Assembly (NCBI GenBank): GCA_001298555.1
Contig: LJCW01000175.1
Location: 1 to 64,000 of the forward strand
Length of the DNA stretch: 64,000 nucleotides
Direction: 5' to 3'
From: Actinobacteria bacterium OV450
Lineage (GTDB): Bacteria; Actinomycetota; Actinomycetes; Streptomycetales; Streptomycetaceae
The notes under the pieces were generated by a model, which was not told the DNA's origin, did not search any database, and saw only the letters and a program-made list of their open reading frames with translations. The translations under genes and the position numbers were made by a program. This document shows, in pieces, positions 26,819 to 35,100 of the stretch; within the stretch, counting starts at the first letter, position 1; each line of letters begins with the position of its first letter.

Positions 26819-27214
26819 TCAGGTGCTGAGGGCGTGTCCGGTCGTTGCGTCCACGTGCTCGGGGATCTCGTCGTGGCGATCGCCCACCGTCGGTGTCCCG
26901 GTGGGCTCGAACATGAGGATCGCGGCGCCGGACGGCGCGTACGGCTTGTGCTCCGTGCCCCGGGGGACGGTGAAGACCGCCCCCTGCGGGAGCAGAACCG
27001 TGCGCTCCCCCTCGGGCTCGCGCAGGGAGATGTGCAGCTCGCCGTCGAGTACCAGGAAGAACTCGTCGGTCTCGTCGTGGACGTGCCAGATGTGTTCGCC
27101 CTCGACCTTGGCGATGCGGACGTCGTAGTCGTTCACGCGCGTGACGATGCGGGGGCTCCACAGGGCATCGAAGGAGGCCAGGGCCGTGCTGAGGGAGATG
27201 GGTTCGCTGCTCAT
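26819..27214 (-). CDS. Cupin-domain protein
   Basis: A 131-residue single-domain cupin. Motif 1 is seen as WHVHDETDEFFLVLDGELHI at about residues 43-62 with the metal ligands H, H and E. Motif 2 is PRGTEHKPYAPSG at about residue 86. All usual metal-binding positions are present, so a metal-dependent isomerase, dioxygenase or sensor role is possible. It is divergent from a GlxA-type regulator 52 bp away, which probably controls it. No signal peptide. Confidence 0.85.
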   Translation of the reverse strand: MSSEPISLSTALASFDALWSPRIVTRVNDYDVRIAKVEGEHIWHVHDETDEFFLVLDGELHISLREPEGERTVLLPQGAVFTVPRGTEHKPYAPSGAAILMFEPTGTPTVGDRHDEIPEHVDATTGHALST

Positions 27215-27266
27215 GGGCTCATCGTGCGCCGTTTCACATGGCCGCCGTGAGTGCTAGGAATTGCAT

Positions 27267-28259
27267 ATGGCGAAAGAATCCTCGCACGCAGCTCAGACGG
27301 CGGGCGCACACCGGGTCGTCGTGATCGTGGACGAGAACTCGAACCCCTTCGAGCTCGGCTGCGCGACCGAGGTCTTCGGTCTGCGCAGACCGGAGATCGG
27401 CCGTGATCTCTACGACTTCCAGCTCTGCTCCCCCGAGCCCCACACCCTGATGCGAGACGGATTCTTCACGCTCACCGGCGTCGCCGGCCTCGAAGCAGCC
27501 GACACGGCGGACACCTTGATCGTCCCCAACCGCCCGGACACCGACGTGCCCCGCCGCCCCGCCGTCCTCGATGCCGTCCGACGCGCACACGCCCGCGGTG
27601 CGCGCCTGGTCGGCTTCTGCAGCGGCGCCTTCACCCTGGCCGAGGCCGGAGTCCTCGACGGGCGCCGGGCCACCGCGCACTGGCAGTGGGCGGATGCGTT
27701 CCGAGCCCGCTTCCCCTCTGTCCGCCTCGAAGCAGACGTGCTGTTCGTCGATGACGGTGACATCCTCACCGCGGCGGGCAGTGCAGCTGCGCTCGACCTC
27801 GGGCTGCATGTCGTCCGTCGCGACTACGGCGCGGAGGTCGCCAACGCGGTGAGCCGGCGACTGGTCTTCGCGGCGCACCGGGACGGTGGGCAGCGACAGT
27901 TCGTGGAGCGGCCCATGCCCGACCTGCCGGACGAGACCTTGGCGCCCGTTCTGGCCTGGGCCCAGGAGCGCTTGGACTCACCGCTGACCGTGTCGGGTCT
28001 TGCGGCGCGCGCGGCGGTCAGTCCGGCGACGCTGCACCGCCGCTTCCAGGCGCAACTGGGCACGACGCCGCTGGCATGGCTGACGGGGGAACGGCTTGCT
28101 CTGGCGTGCCGGTTGATCGAGCGGGGCGAGTCCCGCTTCGAGGTGGTCGCGCGACGCAGCGGGCTCGGCACCGCTGCCAATCTGCGCTTGCTCATGCGCC
28201 GCGAGACCGGCATCACACCGTCGGCGTACAAGCGCCGCTTCGGGCCCGGGGCGAACTGA
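27267..28259 (+). CDS. GlxA-family AraC-type regulator with DJ-1/PfpI domain
   Basis: A 330-residue regulator. Residues 12-190 form a DJ-1/PfpI-like domain with the nucleophile elbow GFCSGAF about residue 113, although such regulators usually use it for ligand sensing. Residues 215-325 contain two AraC helix-turn-helix motifs (LTVSGLAARAAVSPATLHRR and FEVVARRSGLGTAANLRLLM). ATG 27267 has AGGA nine bases upstream, and a TTG two codons earlier is less likely. It probably activates the divergent cupin gene in response to a small metabolite. Confidence 0.88.
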   Translation: MAKESSHAAQTAGAHRVVVIVDENSNPFELGCATEVFGLRRPEIGRDLYDFQLCSPEPHTLMRDGFFTLTGVAGLEAADTADTLIVPNRPDTDVPRRPAVLDAVRRAHARGARLVGFCSGAFTLAEAGVLDGRRATAHWQWADAFRARFPSVRLEADVLFVDDGDILTAAGSAAALDLGLHVVRRDYGAEVANAVSRRLVFAAHRDGGQRQFVERPMPDLPDETLAPVLAWAQERLDSPLTVSGLAARAAVSPATLHRRFQAQLGTTPLAWLTGERLALACRLIERGESRFEVVARRSGLGTAANLRLLMRRETGITPSAYKRRFGPGAN

Positions 28260-28279
28260 CGGCGGGCATCCCCTGCCGG

Positions 28280-28385
28280 CAACCGTGTGTCCTCGTCGTC
28301 TGCTGTCGCAGGGGCGAGCAGGCTCTCTCGGATCCCCTGTCGTCTCGGGGAGAGGGCTTGAAGCAGCGGCGGACGTTCTCCGGCT
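28280..28385 (+). repeat. IS left-end repeat, copy 2 (solo end)
   Basis: This copy shares GGGCTTGAAGCAGCGGCGGA plus the following CGTTCTCC with 25216-25250 and has partly similar sequence for 50 bp upstream. No transposase sequence follows, so only the end of the IS remains. Both copies are in the same orientation and bracket the cupin/GlxA region. Confidence 0.55.
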
Positions 28386-28553
28386 TCAGGTACGGACACG
28401 AACATGCCGGGTCGGCTTACCGCGACGCAGCAGAGCAGATCCTTCCTCTCCTGCGCCCGGGTCGGCACCCGCAGTCACTGGGGGCAGATGGACGCGCCCG
28501 GCTGCCATCCGGGCGCGTCGTGTCACTCGGTCGTACGGGGTCGGGGTGCCGGC

Positions 28554-28820
28554 TCAGTTGCCGATGCCGGCCGTGCCGACGCCGGAGTTGCCGATGCCGT
28601 GGCTGCCGATGCCCGTGTTCGCGATGCCCGCGTTGCCCACCCCCCAGTTGGCGATGCCGGCGTTTCCAACGCCGTTGTTGAAGACGCCGGCGTTTCCGAC
28701 GCCTTGGTTGCCGATGCCCGCGTTGCCCACGCCGTCGGCGGTGGCCGCGCCGGCGCCGACGGCGGCCAGCATCGCCGCGCTACCCAGCACGGTCGCCACA
28801 CGATGAAGAGTCGTACGCAT
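28554..28820 (-). CDS. Small secreted pentapeptide-repeat protein (MPTR-like)
   Basis: An 88-residue protein. ATG 28820 follows GGGAGGT with an 8-base gap. A signal peptide (MRTTLHRVATVLGSAAMLAA, cleavage after GAATA) leaves a mature chain made almost entirely of five-residue repeats: GVGNA, GIGNQ, GVGNA, GVFNN, GVGNA, GIANW, GVGNA, GIANT, GIGSH, GIGNS, GVGTA, GIGN. This matches the N-x-G-x-G pattern of Pentapeptide_2 repeats known from mycobacterial PPE-MPTR proteins. It could form a short right-handed beta-helix or stack on the cell surface. It is not a chaplin, as there is no chaplin domain and no Cys. Confidence 0.75.
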   Translation of the reverse strand: MRTTLHRVATVLGSAAMLAAVGAGAATADGVGNAGIGNQGVGNAGVFNNGVGNAGIANWGVGNAGIANTGIGSHGIGNSGVGTAGIGN

Positions 28821-29323
28821 CGTCACATACCTCCCGGTTAGTGGAACTTTCCGCTCATATCCTTAACATGTGGCCAGGTCTTACCTGGGGACGCCCGAAC
28901 CTGGCGTGCCGTCCAAAAGCCTCGTCCCCCGGCGCTTGCGGGGCGCAGGCCGGCCCAGAGAGCCCGTTCCCCGTCGAATCGGCCCTGGCTGGGCGTCGGC
29001 TGTTCGTGATCGATGCGTCCAGGACGCTCCCGCTCTGCGTTCCGTCCCTCTGGCTCGCCGACCAGACGGCCAGTCCCGGTGTGGGTGGTGAGTCGCGGTC
29101 GTGCAGGTGGCGGGCCGTCTGCGCCCGTCTCGGAACGTGCCCCTGCCGCCCGTTCTTCCGCCGGCAGCCGTGTCGCGGGCCGCCCCGTCGAAATTCCGCC
29201 GAGCCGGCCGGGCCGGCCGGGCCGAGTGCATCGGAGCCGTGTCGTGCCCACCTGCAGCGGCGCAGGCAGAACCGGCACAGTACGGAGGACCTCTTCCGTG
29301 CCGAGAGGCCAGCGTGTCGTGTG
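28821..29323. other. Gene-less stretch
   Basis: No supported gene. A short inverted repeat CCAGGT-CTT-ACCTGG lies at 28874-28888 just upstream of the pentapeptide gene and might be an operator or weak terminator. The remainder has long open frames on both strands typical of GC-rich sequence but no recognisable protein. Confidence 0.35.
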
Positions 29324-30496
29324 TCAGGCGGCGCGGTGGTAGATCGGCAGGGGCTGTGCAGCACGGGCCTGCAGGCGGCGCTCGAGTGCTCCGGCGGCCT
29401 TCATGAGTGGAAGCCGGACCAGCGCGTCGCGCAGGCACCGGCCGCCCTCGGTCTTTGGCACCATGAGGCGCACGTTCGGGCTGATCTGCTGTTTGCGGTC
29501 GACCAGAGGCCGGTGGACGGTGTCATAGCGCGCGAAGGCGAGCCGGTGGTTCCCGCCCGCCGCGGCCAGCTCCCCCGCCAGCCGGTACGCCCCGACCAGG
29601 GCCAGTTCGGCGCCTGAGCCCGAGGCTGGGGAAGCGCACCAGGCCGCGTCACCGACCAGGGCGATCCGGCCGCTGGACCAGGAGTCCATCTGCACCTGGC
29701 CCAGGGCGTCGAAGTAGAAGTCGGGGTCCGCCAGGGCCGCATCCAGCAGGCCCCGGGCGGGCTGCCAGGGCTGGTCGGCGAATGCTTCGGTGACCAGCCT
29801 CTTGTGCTGGGCGACGTCGCGGTGGTCGTAGTTCAGCCGCTCGGAGCGGAAGATGAAGTACGCCTTGGCCTGGACGTGGTTGCCCGACCGGTAGATCCCG
29901 ATCATCTTTCCCGGAGTGTTGAACATCGTCACCCAGCGGTCCTCGCCCAGCCTTGCGTCGGCATTGGCAAAGGCGAAGTAGTGGTCCTTGTGCCGCAGGT
30001 ACCGGTCCTCAGGGCCGAAGACGAGCCGGCGCAGGTGGGAGTGCATTCCGTCGGCGCCGATCACGAGGTCGAAGTGGCGGGCGGGAGCGTGTTCGAAGGT
30101 GACCGTCACGCCGTGGTCGTCCTGTTTCAGGGTCCGGATCGAGTCACCGAAGAGGATTTCCGCATCTTCGGTGGCCCCGTGCAGCAGGGCGACCAGGTCG
30201 CCCCGCATGACCTCGACGGAGGCGTTGTCGCGGGTGTCGATCCGGGCGACGGCGCGGTCGGCGGCGTCGACGAACTTGATGCCGTTCACGTCGGCGGCCA
30301 GTTCGCGGATGCGGTCCATGAGGCCCATCCGCTCGGCCACGGTGACGGCGTCGTCGCGTACGTCCACCCCGTTGCCGCCGGTACGCAGTGCGGGGGCGCG
30401 CTCGACGATGGTGGGCCGCATGCCGTGCCGGGCCAGCCAATGGGCCAGGGTGAGTCCGGCGATGCTGGCTCCAGCGATCAGGATCCGCTCGTTCAT
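29324..30496 (-). CDS. FAD-dependent aromatic-type monooxygenase
   Basis: A 390-residue class A flavoprotein hydroxylase. The FAD motif is GASIAGLTLAHWLARHG at residues 8-24. The DG-type motif FDLVIGADGMHSHLRRLVFG lies at about 142, and the GD motif ALVGDAAWCASPASGSGAEL at about 281. The combination matches PHBH-fold hydroxylases (TetX/polyketide hydroxylase-like). The substrate is unknown. It is divergent from a TetR-family regulator 67 bp away, which probably represses it until substrate is present. Confidence 0.87.
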   Translation of the reverse strand: MNERILIAGASIAGLTLAHWLARHGMRPTIVERAPALRTGGNGVDVRDDAVTVAERMGLMDRIRELAADVNGIKFVDAADRAVARIDTRDNASVEVMRGDLVALLHGATEDAEILFGDSIRTLKQDDHGVTVTFEHAPARHFDLVIGADGMHSHLRRLVFGPEDRYLRHKDHYFAFANADARLGEDRWVTMFNTPGKMIGIYRSGNHVQAKAYFIFRSERLNYDHRDVAQHKRLVTEAFADQPWQPARGLLDAALADPDFYFDALGQVQMDSWSSGRIALVGDAAWCASPASGSGAELALVGAYRLAGELAAAGGNHRLAFARYDTVHRPLVDRKQQISPNVRLMVPKTEGGRCLRDALVRLPLMKAAGALERRLQARAAQPLPIYHRAA

Positions 30497-30563
30497 GAAG
30501 TCGCCCCCGCTAGACTTAAGTGAAACATGCGTTCCATATGATTATGTGGAAGGGTCATTTCAG
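30497..30563. promoter_or_regulatory. Divergent promoter/operator region of monooxygenase and TetR genes
   Basis: Only 67 bp separate the two starts. The stretch is AT-rich for this DNA and contains the 8-bp palindrome ACTTAAGT at 30514-30521 and a short ATGCGTTCCATATG segment. It must carry both promoters and presumably the TetR operator. Confidence 0.45.
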
Positions 30564-31172
30564 TTGTCAACGCCTTCGGAACAGCCGGGCCCCACGACCG
30601 CTACCGCCACCGCCCCGAAACGCCGCGCCGATGCCGTGCGCAACCGGGACCTCGTCCTGGACGCCGCCACCGCACTGCTTGCCGAACCGGGCGTGTCCCT
30701 CACCGTCGAGACCATCGCGAAGCGTGCGGGGCTGGGTGCCGCCACCGTCGTACGCGCCTTCGGCGGCAAGGACGCCCTGTTGGACGCGGCGGTCGCCCGC
30801 CTGCTCGGGCCCGTTGTCCAGCGCGCGCGAGATCTGCTCGCCGAGACCACGCCGTATCAGGCCCTGCGCACTTTCCTGCGCGAACTGATCGCGTTCCAGA
30901 CCGCACACCACGCCATCCACGACCAGCTCACCGGCCTGGACCTGCCCGCCACCACCGCACTGCGCGCCGACCTGGTCGGCGCCGTCGAGGACATGCTCGA
31001 CGGCGCACGCCAGGACGGGCTGGTCCGCGCCGACCTCGACCCCGCGGTCACCACCGCCCTCATCGGCGCCACAGCCCTGGCCGTCGCCCGCGCCGAACCG
31101 TCCTCGCCCGACCTCGTCGACGCCTACCTCACGGTGCTGCTGGACGGCCTCGCTCCCCGTCCCGCCCTCTGA
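30564..31172 (+). CDS. TetR-family regulator
   Basis: A 202-residue regulator with the TetR helix-turn-helix at about residues 25-70 (VRNRDLVLDAATALLAE, then TVETIAKRAGLGAATVVRAF and GGKDALLDAAV). A C-terminal all-helical ligand/dimer domain follows. TTG 30564 is chosen because GGAAGG lies ten bases upstream and the longer frame overlaps the divergent gene. Position indicates control of the monooxygenase at 29324-30496. Confidence 0.85.
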   Translation: MSTPSEQPGPTTATATAPKRRADAVRNRDLVLDAATALLAEPGVSLTVETIAKRAGLGAATVVRAFGGKDALLDAAVARLLGPVVQRARDLLAETTPYQALRTFLRELIAFQTAHHAIHDQLTGLDLPATTALRADLVGAVEDMLDGARQDGLVRADLDPAVTTALIGATALAVARAEPSSPDLVDAYLTVLLDGLAPRPAL

Positions 31173-31295
31173 CGACCCACAGCAGGTGGGCCGCTGACGC
31201 CCTCGAACCGGCCGGCTCAGGGCATGGCCGCGAGACGTGGCGGACCAAGCCTGTTGGCCACTGGCAGGCGCGGTGCACGCCGGACTCCGTGAACG

Positions 31296-31320
31296 CCCGG
31301 CAGTCGTTGTGGCTGCCGGG
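31296..31320. terminator. Hairpin between convergent genes
   Basis: CCCGGCAG and CTGCCGGG form a perfect 8-bp stem with a 9-nt loop between the convergent TetR gene (end 31172) and pentapeptide gene (end 31352). This is a good position for a bidirectional terminator. Confidence 0.55.
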
Positions 31321-31351
31321 TAGGGGGAGACCGATCGCCACGACCGCGCTT

Positions 31352-33313
31352 CTAACGTTTCACCCGGCCGCGCACGGCAAGGACGGCCAGGCCGAGGAGG
31401 GCAGGTTCAACGAGCCGGGCCGCCATTTCGGTGTACGTGCCGGCCGTGGTCAGGTCCTGGCCGGAAGAGCGGAAGACCACCGAGTTGATGACAACCCGCA
31501 AGGACTTCTCGAACCTCTTGGTCGTCAGACGCCGGCGGTAGGGGCCGTCGGGATTGACCGGCTCGGGTTTGTCAGTGGTCAACGTGAGGCTGTGATCGGT
31601 CAGTGTGCCGGTGCTCCGAGGCTTCGAGTCGTCCTGCGGAAGCCCCCACAGCACCATCGCCAGCACGGTCGCAGCGATGCCGCCCAGCAACCAGCCCAAG
31701 GCTCGGGAGGCGCGCAGACCGTAGCCGGACAGCGCCCAGTAGGTGGTGAGCAGGGCTCGCTCGCTGCGGGGGATGTCATGTGCGTGGCGGCGCATCTCCA
31801 TCTCGCCGTAGTAGAAGTCGGCGGCGCCGGGTTCGTGCTTCGCGTCCTCGAAGGCCTTGCGTAGTTGTCGGTACACCGGCGCCAGGGCCGCAGGCTGCAG
31901 CGGCACTTCTCCGTCCGGCGCGGATGTCCAGCCCCCCGCCCTCGCGGGGCGGGTGGCACGCCAGTGGTGCTCCTCGGCCAGCGTTCGCCGAGGAGTCCAG
32001 CGCACCGGCACCAGTCCACGCCGACGCAGACCGGTGGGGGTGGTGGCGAACACGTACAGGCCGTCCAGCCGCAGCTGGTCGAGGTGGACGGTTCCGGCGA
32101 ACAAGCAGTCGGTGAGGTCCACGTCGGTCAGCACGAGGTGAGCCGCATCCACGCCGCGCAACGATGCAGCCCGTACGCGGGGGTCCGTCAGGCCGAGCTC
32201 GGGGATTTCCAGCTCATCCTGGGTGAAGCGTTTCGCCTGGGCGGTGATGCTCACTGGGTGTTCGAGCACCGCGTCGCTCAGGTCCAAGGTGGCGTGTCGC
32301 AGCCGCAGCACGGCCGTGGAAGCCCACCGGGTTCGGCGGCAGACCACAGTGGCCGCCGCCGCCTCGATGGTCACCGCCGTCCCGAACACCGCCTCCGTCA
32401 GATCCAGCGATCCTGCGCATACCAGTGGCCCGACCGTGGCGACGTGACTGAACACCACCCTGCGGAAGGTGGCATCGCCGCCGATAGTCACCCCGCCGAA
32501 CCGTGCGTCGCCACGGAAAGTCACCCCGCCGAAGCCGGCGTGGCCGCCGACCGTCGCTCCGCGGAACGTGGCATCGCCTTCGAAGGCCGCGCCGACGAAC
32601 TGGACGTCGCCGACGATCGTCGCTCCACGGAACGCAGTGTCACCGCGTAAGGTCGCCCCACCGAACTGGACGTGGCCGCCGACCGACGCACTCGCGAACC
32701 AGGTGTCGCTGCCTATCTGAGCCCTCGGGAACTGGGCGTCCCTGCCTACCTCTGCCCTGACGAACCAGGCGTACCCACCGATAATGGCCCTGGCGAACTG
32801 GGCATGGCCGTCAATCTTCGCCCCGTCGAACTGGGCGTTGCCGCAGATCTCAACGCTGGAGAACTGGGCATCGCCGCGAATGCTCGCCCCGACGAACAAG
32901 GCGTTGCCTGCGATCACCGCCCTGGTGAAATCGGCGTCGCCGCCAATTTCTGCCTCCGTGAAGTCGGCGTCCCCGTCGATCTCCGCCCCGCCGAAGTCGG
33001 CATCCCCGCTGAACTTGGCCAGTCCGAATCGGGCATGGCCGAGACGGGCCCTGGCTAAATGCGGATCCGTGACCGCGCCGAGCAGTTCGCTCAGCAGCTC
33101 CTCCGATATCGGGGTGCCCCGGTGATCGAGGTCCGCGCCCGGGTGCAGGCCGGCGAGGTAGGCGGAGCGGTCGGCGTCGCCCAGATGGGCCAGGCAGGCG
33201 GCGTATGGCTCGACGACGCGGCCTCGACACCCGACGTCGTTTGCTGCAGCGCCGTGGCGACAGTACGACCAGGGCAGTGCGTCGAGGTTGGCGTCGGGTG
33301 AGGTGGAAGTCAT
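31352..33313 (-). CDS. Large membrane-anchored pentapeptide-repeat protein
   Basis: A 653-residue protein. After an N-terminal region with several Cys and His residues (WSYCRHGAAANDVGCRGRVV), residues 85-320 consist of pentapeptide repeats of the A(D/N)(L/F)xx type, for example DADFGGAEIDGDADFTEAEI and RGDAQFSS. These fold as a right-handed quadrilateral beta-helix. A linker (residues 330-540) precedes a strong transmembrane helix (ALGWLLGGIAATVLAMVLWG) and a second hydrophobic helix at the C-terminus (VEPALLGLAVLAV). The ATG at 33313 is supported only by a close AGAGG. Function is unknown. Related Streptomyces proteins are annotated only by the repeat. Confidence 0.8.
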   Translation of the reverse strand: MTSTSPDANLDALPWSYCRHGAAANDVGCRGRVVEPYAACLAHLGDADRSAYLAGLHPGADLDHRGTPISEELLSELLGAVTDPHLARARLGHARFGLAKFSGDADFGGAEIDGDADFTEAEIGGDADFTRAVIAGNALFVGASIRGDAQFSSVEICGNAQFDGAKIDGHAQFARAIIGGYAWFVRAEVGRDAQFPRAQIGSDTWFASASVGGHVQFGGATLRGDTAFRGATIVGDVQFVGAAFEGDATFRGATVGGHAGFGGVTFRGDARFGGVTIGGDATFRRVVFSHVATVGPLVCAGSLDLTEAVFGTAVTIEAAAATVVCRRTRWASTAVLRLRHATLDLSDAVLEHPVSITAQAKRFTQDELEIPELGLTDPRVRAASLRGVDAAHLVLTDVDLTDCLFAGTVHLDQLRLDGLYVFATTPTGLRRRGLVPVRWTPRRTLAEEHHWRATRPARAGGWTSAPDGEVPLQPAALAPVYRQLRKAFEDAKHEPGAADFYYGEMEMRRHAHDIPRSERALLTTYWALSGYGLRASRALGWLLGGIAATVLAMVLWGLPQDDSKPRSTGTLTDHSLTLTTDKPEPVNPDGPYRRRLTTKRFEKSLRVVINSVVFRSSGQDLTTAGTYTEMAARLVEPALLGLAVLAVRGRVKR

Positions 33314-33409
33314 GCCTCTGAGACGTACGGTCGATACGCCTGGTTGCGGTCCCACTGCAGCAGGCTCGCGTGGGCAGCGGGATGTCTCATGACGCAGATC
33401 GAAGGCGGG

Positions 33410-33990
33410 AAACGTCGGGCACCGGGCGCTGCTGTTCGCGCCGGCAGCCGGGGGGCGGGTGCTGGTGCGGACCCGGCGGGGCGCTGGGCCAGGACCGGGG
33501 GCCGGACCTGGTCCGCCGCCGAGCACTCCCTGGCGGGCCGGCTGTCGTTCGGGGGGTTGCAGCGCCGGGCAGCCGCCTGCGCCCGCGGCGCCGCCGGCCT
33601 CGCTGCGGCGGCGGCACGGCGGCACTGCCGGCGGACTTCGTCGCGTTTGACGTGTTGCAGCTGGACGGGCAGGAGCTGCTGACGCCCCCGTACGTGGATC
33701 GGCGCGCGCTCCTGCGCAGCAGCTGTTCACCGAGCCCAGCTCCTTACCTCGGCCGCCACAAACGAACGGGCAGGGCTCCGTGCGGTCGGCCGCACCGTAC
33801 CGCTGCGCCCGGACGCCTCCCGGCAGATCGGCGAGCACCTGGCAGCCGCCGGCCCCGGATACCCGCGGACCGGAGTGCGGTTCGCGGGGTCGGCTGCGGG
33901 CGGACGTGGCCGGCGCATTCGCCAGGTGACGGGCACCCCTCGCCGGTCACACGCGCCTACCGTCCCGTTCGGACCTCCGAGAACTGGCTG
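33410..33990 (+). pseudogene. Decayed ATP-dependent DNA ligase gene
   Basis: The plus strand contains, in changing frames, GRALLFAPAAGGRVLVRTRR, then GRLSFGGLQRR, then ADFVAFDVLQLDGQELL and YVDRRALL, then RAGLRAVGRTVPLRPDA and PGYPRTGVRF. This is the order of the adenylation-domain C-terminal half and the start of the OB domain in Streptomyces ATP-dependent ligases (RLQxR, AHFVAFDLL). The N-terminal KxDG region is missing and at least three frameshifts occur, so it is inactive. Confidence 0.5.
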
Positions 33991-34144
33991 CGCAAGGGCC
34001 CGTATCCCTTGGATAGCGACGCCCATGAGGGTGGCAGAGGCCGGACCGGCGCAGTCGGATCTTCAGTCTCGCCGGCCCGCCGGCCCGCCGGCCCTGGTGG
34101 CCTCTGAGCTGTCCCGGGTGCTGGCCGATGGGGGCAGGAGGTGG

Positions 34145-35008
34145 TCATAGCCGGGCGGCCGTGCGGATCAGGGCGGCCAGGGCGAGGGAGCGGCTGTGGG
34201 CGGGCCAGGCGATGTGGGTCACGACGGGAGGCGCGTCGGTCAAGGGGACGGCCGTGTGCTCGGCCCACAGCCAGGAGCGGGCGGAGTCGGGGACGACCGC
34301 CACGGTGCGTCCGAGGGCGATCAGCTGAGCCAGTTGCGTCTGGTTGTGGATCTCGGGGCCCGGGCCGGGGGCGTAGGTGCCGTGGGTGGGCCAGCGGGCG
34401 AGCGGCAGATCGGGGACGTCCCTGACATCGGCCAGGGACAGGGTCTCGCGGGCGGCGAGGGGGTGCCCGGCAGGCAGGACGGCAACCTGCCCCTCGGTCG
34501 CCAGTGCCTCGCTGTCGAACCCGGCGAGCGAGTTCCACGGTGTGTGCATGAGCGCGACATCAGCGCGTCCGTCGCGCAGCAGCTCTTCCTGCTCGCAAAT
34601 GCCGCACGGCAGCACCTCGATCTCGGCACTGTCGGGCTCGGCCGCGTAGGCGTCGAGAAGTTTCCGCAGCAGTTCGTGGGACGCGGCGGCCTTCACCGCG
34701 AGGACCAGCCGACCGCGGGTGCCGCCAGGACTGTCGGCGCCGCCCGCGCGCCGGGTGCGGCGGGCGGCGGCAGCGGTCGCGCCGAGGGCCGCCCGGCCCT
34801 CGTGCAACAGCACCTCTCCGGCACCGGTCAGGCGGACGCCACGGCGGTTGCGCTGCAGCAGGCAGACCCCGAGGCGCCGTTCAAGCTGCTGGATGGCCCG
34901 CGACAGCGGCGGCTGGGCCATGCCGAGGCGCTCGGCGGCGCGCCCGAAGTGCAGTTCCTCGGCGACGGCCACGAAGTACCTCAACTCGCGGGTCTCCAGG
35001 GTGTCCAC
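34145..35008 (-). CDS. LysR-family regulator
   Basis: A 287-residue LTTR. The winged helix-turn-helix is at residues 6-66 (LRYFVAVAEELHFGRAAERL, then GMAQPPLSRAIQQLERRLG). A linker helix and a two-lobed periplasmic-binding-protein-like inducer domain follow (GRLVLAVKAAASHELLRKLL to the end). It is divergent from an SDR gene, and the 92-bp gap contains a T-N11-A LysR box and a second palindrome. It therefore probably regulates the SDR and itself. Confidence 0.88.
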   Translation of the reverse strand: MDTLETRELRYFVAVAEELHFGRAAERLGMAQPPLSRAIQQLERRLGVCLLQRNRRGVRLTGAGEVLLHEGRAALGATAAAARRTRRAGGADSPGGTRGRLVLAVKAAASHELLRKLLDAYAAEPDSAEIEVLPCGICEQEELLRDGRADVALMHTPWNSLAGFDSEALATEGQVAVLPAGHPLAARETLSLADVRDVPDLPLARWPTHGTYAPGPGPEIHNQTQLAQLIALGRTVAVVPDSARSWLWAEHTAVPLTDAPPVVTHIAWPAHSRSLALAALIRTAARL

Positions 35009-35027
35009 GGCCGCAGCATACGCGGTG

Positions 35028-35063
35028 ATACCCGGCAGGTATGACAGGACACCGTATCGGTGT
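35028..35063. promoter_or_regulatory. LysR box and adjacent palindrome in divergent intergenic region
   Basis: ATAC-N7-GTAT at 35028-35042 fits the T-N11-A consensus of LysR-type sites. Seven bases further, ACACCGTATCGGTGT at 35049-35063 is a perfect 6-bp inverted repeat around TAT. Together they could be the recognition and activation sites for the divergent LysR/SDR pair. Confidence 0.6.
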
Positions 35064-35100
35064 TGGCCGCGCCACTCGTCGACGAGCCAACATCATCGGC

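Noticed and set aside
28841..29617. 258-residue plus-strand frame
   Set aside because: It overlaps the end of the FAD monooxygenase and has no coherent codon bias or domain.
31865..32650. 261-residue plus-strand frame with repetitive PAEPGVA-like units
   Set aside because: The periodicity is the reverse complement of the pentapeptide repeats in the real gene on the minus strand.
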